Shown in pieces: positions 8,100-14,503 of a stretch of DNA of 64,000 nt. A program made the translations under genes and the position numbers. The stretch comes from UBA4615 sp046046245. Its GTDB lineage: Bacteria; Pseudomonadota; Gammaproteobacteria; Burkholderiales; Burkholderiaceae_E. Positions within the stretch are counted from its first letter, which is position 1; the number at the start of each line of letters is the position of its first letter. The DNA is taken from assembly GCA_046046245.1 (NCBI GenBank), contig JBJOKE010000031.1, forward strand, positions 1-64,000, given 5' to 3'. The notes beneath the pieces are model-generated. The model saw only the letters and a list, made by a program, of their open reading frames with translations, was not told the origin of the DNA and did not search any database.

Positions 8100-8576
8100 T
8101 CAGGCGGCCGACGGCTGGTTGCCGAGCTTGTCAGCCCACTGCTTCATGCGGTCCAGGCCGGTCCAGTTGGCGTCGATGTAGGTGATCGCGCCGGTCGGGC
8201 AGGCGTCCGCGCACGCGGGCTCGCCGCCGCACAGGTCGCACTTCTGGACCTTGCCGGTGTCGGCCACGTAGTTCACCGTGCCGAACGGGCAGGCGATGGT
8301 GCAGACCTTGCACCCGACGCAGACGTCCTCGAGGACCACCTTCGCGCCAGTGGCGGCGTCGATCTTGATCGCCTCGACCGGGCAGGCGTGCAGGCACCAG
8401 GCCTCGTCGCACTGCGTGCAGGTGTAGGGGACCTTGCGGCCGGTGTGATGGAAGTCGAAGACCTTGATGCGGGACTTCGCGGTGTTGAAGACGCCGTAGT
8501 TCTCGAAGCTACAGGCCATCTCGCACTGCAGGCACCCGGTGCACTTGTCCGGGTTGATGTGCAGGGACTTCTGCAT
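8100..8576 (-). CDS. aorA: four-cluster ferredoxin-like electron transfer subunit of AOR
   Basis: 158 residues. The start MQKSLHINPDKC at 8576 is preceded on the minus strand by GGAGGAG. Sixteen cysteines lie in four groups: CTGCLQCEMAC, CTQCDEAWCLHAC, CVGCKVCTIAC and CDLCGGEPACADAC. Four [4Fe-4S] clusters are therefore expected. Proteins of this HycB/DmsB type wire a pterin enzyme to other redox partners. It is the first gene of the AOR operon and diverges from the HTH-PBP regulator across a 320-base region containing a repeat array. Confidence 0.9.
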   Translation of the reverse strand: MQKSLHINPDKCTGCLQCEMACSFENYGVFNTAKSRIKVFDFHHTGRKVPYTCTQCDEAWCLHACPVEAIKIDAATGAKVVLEDVCVGCKVCTIACPFGTVNYVADTGKVQKCDLCGGEPACADACPTGAITYIDANWTGLDRMKQWADKLGNQPSAA

Positions 8577-8896
8577 GACTCCTCCGTGGGGCGCGCGGTC
8601 TCGGATCGGAACGGAACAACCTATGATCCGGAAAGCATAACCCGACATGCGAAGGCGAGTACAGGCCGGGGACCGCGGCCGACCGACGGGTGGGCCGGAC
8701 GGGTCGCCGCGACGATCGGGCATGTCGGGGCATTCGGGGCATTCGGGGCATGTCGGGGCATTCGGGGCATGTCGGGGCATGTCGGGGCATTCGGGGCATG
8801 TCGGGGGCATCGGTCCGGAGCGCGCCCGGGCTGCGACAATCCGCGGGACCGCGTCCCCTCCCCACTCGCCTGCGCGGGTCCCGACCCGCTGCCCGC
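8577..8896. promoter_or_regulatory. divergent regulatory region between aorA and the HTH-PBP regulator
   Basis: 320 bases without a gene. It must hold the promoters of the AOR operon (leftward) and of the regulator (rightward). Visible items are: TATG...CATA dyad arms at 8622-8625 and 8636-8639; an inverted copy of the repeat unit (CCCGACATG) at 8641-8649, next to that dyad; and the direct repeat array at 8721-8806. Open frames through this region exist only because the repeats lack stop codons. Confidence 0.6.
8721..8806 (+). repeat. tandem array of nine 9/10-bp direct repeats
   Basis: Two unit types alternate with no spacer: A = CATGTCGGGG (10 bp) and B = CATTCGGGG (9 bp). The order is A B B A B A A B A. 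Each unit is close to one helical turn, so equivalent bases lie on nearly the same face of the DNA. The array ends 90 bases before the regulator start and begins 144 bases beyond the aorA start. An inverted 9-base copy of A lies at 8641. A repeated operator is the simplest reading; a slippage-prone repeat of no function is the alternative. Confidence 0.85.
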
Positions 8897-9997
8897 ATGC
8901 CCGACATCGTCTCGATCACGCTCGGCTACGAGCTCTCCGCCGCCGGCGAGCCGCAGCTGCGCAACCCGTTCTTCGAGGTGCTGGGCGCCGTCCGCGCCGA
9001 GGGTTCGATCGCCGGCGCCGCCCGACGCCTCGACTGGTCCTACCGGCACCTGTGGGGCTGGCTGAAGGACCAGGAGGCGCGCCTGGGGCGGCCGCTGATC
9101 CTCTGGGACCGCGGCCGCGCGGCACGGCTCACCGGCTTCGCCGAGAAGCTGCTGTGGGCCGAGACGCGGATCCGCGCACGGCTCGCGCCACAGATCGACA
9201 ACCTGGCCGCCGAGATCGGTCGCGAGCTGACGGTGGCCTTCGACGACGCGGTGACGATCGCCACCTGCGTCGCCAGCCACGACCTCGCGCTGCCGATGCT
9301 GCGCGGCCTGTGCGAGTCCGCCGACGGGGTGCTGTTCGACCTGCGCGTCGCCGGCAGCCTCGAGGCGCTGGCCGCGCTGCGCGCGCAGCGCTGCCTGTTC
9401 GCGGGGATCCACCTCCCGTGCTCGCGGCCCGAGCTCGCACGCCGCGGCTCGGCGATGCACCGGGCGTTCGCGCCGCGGCTGCGGCTCGGGCGCGAGAAGC
9501 TGATCCAGGTGACGCGCCGCACGCAGGGACTGATGGTGCCGCCCGGCAACCCGCGGCGCGTCCATGCGATCGGCCAGCTGCCGAAGCTGCGATTCGTCAA
9601 CCGCGCGCCCGGCACCGGCACGCGGGCGCTGCTCGACGAGCTGGTCGGCGCGGCCGGCCTCGATCCGGCGACGATCCCGGGCTACGACCGCATCGAGGCC
9701 ACCCACCTCGCGGTGGCCGCAGCGGTCGCGTCGGGGCAGGCCGAGGCGGGCTTCGGCATCCAGGCGGCGGCGGCCGAGATGGGCCTGGGGTTCGTCCCGC
9801 TGATCGTCGAGGACTACTTCCTCGTCTGCGACCGGGCGACGCTCGACGGTCCGGCCGGGCGCAGCGTGGTCCGGGCGTTGTCCTCGCAGGCGTGGCGCGA
9901 CGTGGTGGCGGCCCTGCCCGGCTACGACGCGCACGATGCGGGTACCGTCCGCTCGCTGCGCCGGACACTGCCCTGGCATGCGGGGGATGCTGGCTGA
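8897..9997 (+). CDS. transcriptional regulator with ModE-type HTH and PBP-like ligand domain
   Basis: 366 residues. The N-terminus (about 20-75) is a LysR/ModE-type winged helix: FFEVLGAVRAEGSIAGAARR followed by WSYRHLWGWLKDQEARLG. From about 100 onward it is a type 2 periplasmic-binding-protein-like domain without a signal peptide (TVAFDD...VASHDLALPMLR; FVNRAPGTGTRALLDEL; ATHLAVAAAVASGQAEAGFG). This is the COG1910-type architecture, HTH plus PBP, often linked to molybdate or tungstate. It is divergent from the AOR operon and close to modE and modABC, so I infer that it senses an oxyanion or cofactor ligand and controls aorABC. The start ATG 8897 has no strong ribosome binding site. Confidence 0.82.
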   Translation: MPDIVSITLGYELSAAGEPQLRNPFFEVLGAVRAEGSIAGAARRLDWSYRHLWGWLKDQEARLGRPLILWDRGRAARLTGFAEKLLWAETRIRARLAPQIDNLAAEIGRELTVAFDDAVTIATCVASHDLALPMLRGLCESADGVLFDLRVAGSLEALAALRAQRCLFAGIHLPCSRPELARRGSAMHRAFAPRLRLGREKLIQVTRRTQGLMVPPGNPRRVHAIGQLPKLRFVNRAPGTGTRALLDELVGAAGLDPATIPGYDRIEATHLAVAAAVASGQAEAGFGIQAAAAEMGLGFVPLIVEDYFLVCDRATLDGPAGRSVVRALSSQAWRDVVAALPGYDAHDAGTVRSLRRTLPWHAGDAG

Positions 9998-10075
9998 GGT
10001 GACGTTCCGGAAGCAGCGCCGATCGTCGCAGGGCTCGGTCGCGGCGCCGACGTACCGAGCGTCGAGCGCGTGGTC

Positions 10076-10104
10076 TTGGTCGACCTCGCCCGCGGTCCTA
10101 TCAT
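10076..10104 (+). promoter_or_regulatory. candidate promoter of the ModE-type gene
   Basis: TTGGTC (10076-10081) and TATCAT (10099-10104) are separated by 17 bases. The expected start of transcription is within a base or two of the ATG at 10111, so the transcript may be leaderless. Confidence 0.4.
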
Positions 10105-10110
10105 CCGGGC

Positions 10111-10488
10111 ATGCGCACCAAGCACACGGCGGCCGTCAGCGTCCGGCTGCGCTTCGACGACGACGCACGACTCGGCCCGGGCAAGATCGCGCTGCTCGAG
10201 GCGCTGGCGCGCACGGGCTCGATCGCCGCGGCCGGCCGCGACATGGGCATGTCCTACCGCCGCGCCTGGCTGCTGATCGATTCGCTGAACCGGATGTTCG
10301 ACGAGCCCGTCGTGATCGCGAGCCCGGGCGGCGCGAACGGCGGCGGCGCCGCGCTCGGGCCGCTGGGCACCGAGCTGGTGTCCGCCTACCGCGCGATGGA
10401 GGCCGAGACCGAGCGCGCGATCGAGCGGCACTTCGCGCCGCTGCGGCCGCGGATGACGGTGTCGACGGCGCCGGCGCGGGACGACTGA
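10111..10488 (+). CDS. ModE-type winged-helix regulator without ligand domain
   Basis: 125 residues covering only the ModE N-terminal DNA-binding domain: LGPGKIALLEALARTGSIAAA, then DMGMSYRRAWLLIDSLNRMF, and the glycine-rich wing GGANGGGAALG with LGTELVSAYRAME. The two TOBE/Mop molybdate-binding domains of full ModE (about 260 residues) are absent. It is convergent with modC, 25 bases away, and 113 bases downstream of the HTH-PBP regulator. Short ModE proteins in many bacteria regulate mod genes. Either it senses nothing directly or it works with a Mop protein elsewhere. Confidence 0.85.
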   Translation: MRTKHTAAVSVRLRFDDDARLGPGKIALLEALARTGSIAAAGRDMGMSYRRAWLLIDSLNRMFDEPVVIASPGGANGGGAALGPLGTELVSAYRAMEAETERAIERHFAPLRPRMTVSTAPARDD

Positions 10489-10513
10489 CGCGGCGCGGCC
10501 CGCGGCCGCCGGC

Positions 10514-11608
10514 TCAGCGCACCCGCGGCGCGAACGCCAGCGCCCGCTCGTCGAGCGCGGTCGCCTTCAGCATCGCGAAGACCTCGTCGCCCGCGTCGAG
10601 CGCGAGCTCGTCGATCGCGCGGCGCGTGACCAGCGCCACCAGTCGCCCCTCGCCGCGCAGCGCGATCTCCACGCGCGCGGTCGGGGTCGCGTCGACGTCG
10701 ATGCGGCGGATCGTGCCGACCAGCACGGTGCGGAAGCTCACGTCGCGCGGACGCTGGACCGCGAGCGCCACGTCGGTGGCGCGTACCAGCACGCGGTACG
10801 GCTCGCCCGGTTCGCCGACGCGGCCCGGCACGCTGATGCGGCCCGCCGGATGCTCGAGCGCGGTGAGGCCGTAGTCGGCGTCGTGGCCGACGATCCGGGT
10901 GTCGATCACCGAGACCGCGCCGAATCCGTCGCTCGCCCCGGCAGGCGCGAGCACCTCGCCCGGTGCGCCGGTGGCCGCGATGCGGCCGTCCTCGAGCACC
11001 ACCACCTCGCGGGCGATCCGCGCCACCTCGTCGACGGCGTGCGAGACGTAGACCATCGGCCAGCGCAGCGTGTCGCGCAGCCGCTCGACGTAGGGCATGA
11101 TCTCGCGCCGCCGCTCGAAGTCGAGCGCGGACAGCGGCTCGTCGAGCAGCAGCAGCCGGGGACCGGCGAGCAGCGCGCGGCCGATCGCGACCCGCTGGCG
11201 CTCGCCGCCCGACAGGCCCGCCGGGCGCCGCTCGAGCAGGTGCCCGATGCCGAGCATCGCGACGACCGCGTCCGCGTCGACGGCCCGCGCCTCCCCGCGG
11301 GCGAAACGCCGGCCGTAGGCGAGGTTGGCGCGCACCGACAGGTGCGGGAAGAGGAGCGCGTCCTGGAACACCACGCCGACGCGACGACGGTGCGGCGGCA
11401 CGAAGACGCCGCGCGAGGTGTCGACGAGGACCTCGCCATCGACCGCGATCCGACCCGAGTCCGGCCGCAGCAGCCCGGCGATCAGCGCCAGCACCGTGGA
11501 CTTGCCCGAGCCCGAGCGGCCGAACAGCGCGAGCGCGCCCGACTCCGAGCGGAACGCGCAGTCGAGGCGGAACCCGCCGCGGTCGAGACGGACCTCGAGC
11601 TCGATCAC
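10514..11608 (-). CDS. modC: molybdate/tungstate ABC transporter ATP-binding protein
   Basis: 364 residues from a GTG start at 11608 that overlaps the modB stop (GTGA). Walker A is GRSGSGKST at 30-38, Q-loop VVFQDALLFP at about 79-88, signature LSGGERQR at 132-139 and Walker B LLLLDE at 152-157. A C-terminal TOBE domain (about 290-354) is normal for ModC and binds oxyanion. It energises import through ModB. ModC and WtpC/TupC-like proteins cannot be separated by eye, so tungstate as the physiological substrate is possible given the AOR operon next door. Confidence 0.9.
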   Translation of the reverse strand: MIELEVRLDRGGFRLDCAFRSESGALALFGRSGSGKSTVLALIAGLLRPDSGRIAVDGEVLVDTSRGVFVPPHRRRVGVVFQDALLFPHLSVRANLAYGRRFARGEARAVDADAVVAMLGIGHLLERRPAGLSGGERQRVAIGRALLAGPRLLLLDEPLSALDFERRREIMPYVERLRDTLRWPMVYVSHAVDEVARIAREVVVLEDGRIAATGAPGEVLAPAGASDGFGAVSVIDTRIVGHDADYGLTALEHPAGRISVPGRVGEPGEPYRVLVRATDVALAVQRPRDVSFRTVLVGTIRRIDVDATPTARVEIALRGEGRLVALVTRRAIDELALDAGDEVFAMLKATALDERALAFAPRVR

Positions 11609-12303
11609 GCGAGGCCACCGATCCCGCGCCGCACCCGCCGCGCGAGCCACTCCGAGAGCGCGAGCGCGGCGATCGACACCGCGACCGCGACCAGCGTGAG
11701 CCGCAGCGCACTCGCGTCGCCGCCCGGGGTCTGCGTGGCCGCGTAGATCGCCGCCGGCAGCGTCCGGGTCTCGCCGGGGATGCTCGAGACGAAGGTGATC
11801 GTCGCGCCGAACTCGCCGAGCGCCTTGGCGAAGCACAGCACCGCACCCGCCAGCACGCCGGGCAGCGCGAGCGGCAGGGTGACGGTGACGAAGGCCCACG
11901 CGGGCGGCGCACCGAGCGTCGCCGCCGCCGCCGCCAGCCGTGCGTCGATCGACTCGATCGACAGGCGGATCGCGCGGACCATCAGCGGAAAGCCCATGAC
12001 CGCACAGGCGAGCGCGGCGCCGGTCCACCGGAACGACAGCACGAGGCCGAAGGTCGACTCCAGCCACGCACCCACGGGCCCGCGCCGGCCGAACGCGAGC
12101 AGCAGCAGGTAGCCGGTGACCACCGGCGGCAGCACCAGCGGCAGGTGGACCAGCGCGTCGAGCAGCGTGCGGCCGGGGAAGCGGCCGCGGGCGAGCAGCA
12201 GCGCGACGCCGGTGGCCGGCAGCAGCGCGCCGAGCGTGGCCGCCGCGGCGACCTTCAGGCTCAGCGCGAGCGCGGTCCAGTCGTCGGGGCCGAGGTCCAG
12301 CAC
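11605..12303 (-). CDS. modB: molybdate/tungstate ABC transporter permease
   Basis: 232 residues, GTG start at 12303, with five to six hydrophobic segments. It has the ModB/CysT-type EAA loop region LAAAAATLGAPPAWAF...LPLALPGVLAG and the N-terminal LSLKVAAAATL. It forms the inner-membrane channel for oxyanion uptake with ModC. Its stop overlaps the modC start, and modA lies eight bases upstream, so the three genes form one leftward operon. Confidence 0.9.
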   Translation of the reverse strand: MLDLGPDDWTALALSLKVAAAATLGALLPATGVALLLARGRFPGRTLLDALVHLPLVLPPVVTGYLLLLAFGRRGPVGAWLESTFGLVLSFRWTGAALACAVMGFPLMVRAIRLSIESIDARLAAAAATLGAPPAWAFVTVTLPLALPGVLAGAVLCFAKALGEFGATITFVSSIPGETRTLPAAIYAATQTPGGDASALRLTLVAVAVSIAALALSEWLARRVRRGIGGLA

Positions 12304-12311
12304 GGCGGCGC

Positions 12312-13097
12312 TCAGCGGGCGGGCGGGCCGAAGCCGTGCGCGGCGAAGACCGCCTGCCCCTCGGGCGAGCGCAGGAAGTCGACGAAGGGCTGGGCCCTGG
12401 GCGAACGCGCGCCCGCGAGGATGGCGGCCGGATAGACGATCGGCGGGTGCGTGGACTCGGGAAACGTGTCGACGACGCGGACCCTGGGCTCGGCGCGCGC
12501 GTCGGTGGCGTAGACGACGCCGAGCGGGGCCTCGCCGCGGGCGACCAGCGCCAGCGCCGCGCGGACGCTCTCGGTCTGCGCCAGGCGACCCGCGACGGGC
12601 TGCCAGGCGCCGAGCGCCTCGAGCGCGGCCTTCGCGTAGCGGCCGGCCGGCACCGCGGCGACGTCCCCCAAGGCGAGCCGGCCGTCGGTGCCGAGGGCCG
12701 CGGCGAGCGGCACGCCGGGCGCGAGACGCAGCACGGGTGCGGTCGCCGCGACCGGCGCCACCAGCACGAGCCGGTTCGACAGCAGCGTCACCCGAGTCCC
12801 CGCGCGCAGCAGGTTGCGCTTCGCGACCCAGTCCATCCAGTCCTCGTCCGCGGACAGGAACACGTCGGCGGGCGCGCCCTGGTCGATCTGCCGCGCGAGC
12901 GCGGACGAGGCCGCGTAGGCGATCACCGGGCGCGTGCCGGCGCGCTTCGCCCAGGCCCCGGCCGCCGCGTCGAGTGCCTCCTTCAGGCTCGCGGCGGCGA
13001 AGACGGTCGGCTCGGCGCGCACGGGCGCCACGGCAACCAGGCAGGCGATCGCCCCCCCGGCCATCAGGCGGGCGAGTCGGCGGAGCGGTCGGAGCAT
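12312..13097 (-). CDS. modA: periplasmic molybdate/tungstate-binding protein
   Basis: 261 residues with a signal peptide (about 1-28, cleavage after APVRA). The mature start TVFAAASLKEALDA is diagnostic of ModA, followed by YAASSALARQIDQGAPADVF, LALGDVAAVPAGRYAK, ALALVARGEAPLGVVYATDA and a C-terminal FVDFLRSPEGQAVF. It captures the oxyanion in the periplasm for ModBC. The start at 13097 is the first gene position of the operon; a possible Mo-box lies 32-53 bases upstream. Confidence 0.92.
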   Translation of the reverse strand: MLRPLRRLARLMAGGAIACLVAVAPVRAEPTVFAAASLKEALDAAAGAWAKRAGTRPVIAYAASSALARQIDQGAPADVFLSADEDWMDWVAKRNLLRAGTRVTLLSNRLVLVAPVAATAPVLRLAPGVPLAAALGTDGRLALGDVAAVPAGRYAKAALEALGAWQPVAGRLAQTESVRAALALVARGEAPLGVVYATDARAEPRVRVVDTFPESTHPPIVYPAAILAGARSPRAQPFVDFLRSPEGQAVFAAHGFGPPAR

Positions 13098-13128
13098 CGG
13101 ACGGCGACGGGCGGCGGAACGGTCCGAG

Positions 13129-13150
13129 CGTTATATCCCACCGGATACGG
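13129..13150 (-). promoter_or_regulatory. possible ModE-binding site (Mo-box) upstream of modA
   Basis: Read on the plus strand, CGTTATAT (13129-13136) and GGATACGG (13143-13150) form an imperfect dyad. The first half-site matches the ModE half-site CGTTATAT exactly; the second is degenerate. It is upstream of modA and also contains the AT-rich core expected of a -10 element on the minus strand. Confidence 0.4.
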
Positions 13151-13189
13151 CGCCCGCAAGCCCGCGCCGGGCCGCGACGCGCCGGTCGC

Positions 13190-14278
13190 TCAGGTGTTCT
13201 GGACGACGATCGACGGGAACTTGGACGTCATGTCCTTCGCGCTGTCGGCGATCTTCACCGCGACGCGACGGGCGATCGCCTTGTAGCGCTGCGCGATCTC
13301 GCCGTCCGGGTCGGCGACGACCGTGGGCGTGCCCGAGTCGGTCTGCTCGCGGATCCGGATGTCGAGCGGCAGCCCGCCGAGGTACTCGACGCCGTAGTCC
13401 TTCGACATCCGCTCGCCGCCGCCCGCGCCGAAGATGTGCTCGGCATGGCCGCAGTTCGTGCAGACGTGGATCGCCATGTTCTCGACGATGCCCAGGATCG
13501 GGATGCCGACCTTCTCGAACATCTTCAGGCCCTTGCGGGCGTCGAGCAGCGCGATGTCCTGCGGCGTGGTGACGATCACCGCGCCGGTGACCGGGATCTT
13601 CTGCGACAGCGTCAGGTGGATGTCGCCGGTGCCCGGCGGCAGGTCGATCACCAGGTAGTCGAGGTCGCGCCAGTTGGTCTCGCGCAGCAGCTGCTCGAGG
13701 GCCTGGGTGACCATCGGTCCGCGCCAGACCATCGGGGTGTCGCTGTCGATCAGGAAGCCGATCGAGCTCGCCTGGATGCCATGTCCCTCCATCGGCTCGA
13801 GCGTCTTGCCATCGACGGTCTCGGGCTTGCCCGAGATGCCGAGCATCTGCGGTTGCGACGGCCCGTAGATGTCGGCGTCGAGCATGCCGACAGTGGCCCC
13901 TTCGGCGGCCAGCGCGAGCGCGAGGTTGACCGCGGTGGTGCTCTTGCCGACCCCGCCCTTGCCCGAGGCGACGGCGACGATGTTCTTCACCCCCGGCAGC
14001 AGCTTCACGCCGCGCTGGACCGCGTGGGCGATGATCTTCTGGTAGACGTTGGCGCTGACGTTCTCCACGCCGGGCAGCGCGCGCACCGCGGCGACGACCG
14101 CGCGGCGGATCGGATCGACCTGGCTCTTCGCCGGATACCCGAGCTCGACGTCGACGCTCACGTGGCCGCCGTCGACGCGGACGTTGCGCGCGGACTTCGA
14201 CGACAGAAGGTCCTTGCCCGTGTTCGGATCGACGACGCCGGCCAGCGCCGCATTCACCTGCTCGACCGTGACGGCCAT
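13190..14278 (-). CDS. apbC: Mrp/ApbC iron-sulfur cluster carrier ATPase
   Basis: 362 residues. The N-terminal MIP18/DUF59 domain spans about 1-85. The MinD-like P-loop NTPase carries the deviant Walker A KGGVGKS at 106-112, DADIYGPSQPQMLG at about 134-147 and DYLVIDLPPGTGDIHLT. The C-terminal CxxC (Cys273 and Cys276, HVCTNCGH) binds a bridging cluster in the dimer. It delivers iron-sulfur clusters in the cytoplasm. It stands alone, convergent with nothing and divergent from metG, the usual arrangement of the apbC-metG pair. Confidence 0.93.
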   Translation of the reverse strand: MAVTVEQVNAALAGVVDPNTGKDLLSSKSARNVRVDGGHVSVDVELGYPAKSQVDPIRRAVVAAVRALPGVENVSANVYQKIIAHAVQRGVKLLPGVKNIVAVASGKGGVGKSTTAVNLALALAAEGATVGMLDADIYGPSQPQMLGISGKPETVDGKTLEPMEGHGIQASSIGFLIDSDTPMVWRGPMVTQALEQLLRETNWRDLDYLVIDLPPGTGDIHLTLSQKIPVTGAVIVTTPQDIALLDARKGLKMFEKVGIPILGIVENMAIHVCTNCGHAEHIFGAGGGERMSKDYGVEYLGGLPLDIRIREQTDSGTPTVVADPDGEIAQRYKAIARRVAVKIADSAKDMTSKFPSIVVQNT

Positions 14279-14457
14279 GTTCGCTCCAGGATCGCTGCGG
14301 GATCGGCCGAGGCGCCCGCCTTCGGCCGGGTCGGCAGTCTATCCGAAACGGAGTGCCCCGCCCGACGGTGCGGGCGGGGCCGAGGAGCGGGGCGGGTCCG
14401 CGCCCGACCGGGGCGGCGGGCGCCCCCGGTGCGCCCGGCCCGCAGGATCGCCCGCGC

Positions 14458-14463
14458 TAGAAT
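14458..14463 (+). promoter_or_regulatory. candidate -10 element of metG
   Basis: TAGAAT lies 40 bases before the metG start in an otherwise very GC-rich region. No convincing -35 was found. Confidence 0.35.
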
Positions 14464-14503
14464 CGGGCCCTTCCGCCTCCATCGGCGGCCCCGCGAGATC
14501 TCC

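Noticed and set aside
8721..8806. CRISPR array
   Set aside because: The units are 9-10 bp and contiguous, with no spacers and no cas genes nearby.
8640..8830. Glycine/serine/histidine-rich open frames through the repeat array
   Set aside because: The repeats lack stop codons in several frames on both strands, so they look coding everywhere. The residues are just the repeat translated, and the frames run into promoters and upstream of well-placed starts.
12116..14503. Very long N-terminal extension of methionyl-tRNA synthetase
   Set aside because: The frame is open only because it is antisense to modB, modA and mrp in GC-rich DNA. The composition is Arg/Ala/Pro-rich and the enzyme starts normally at 14504.
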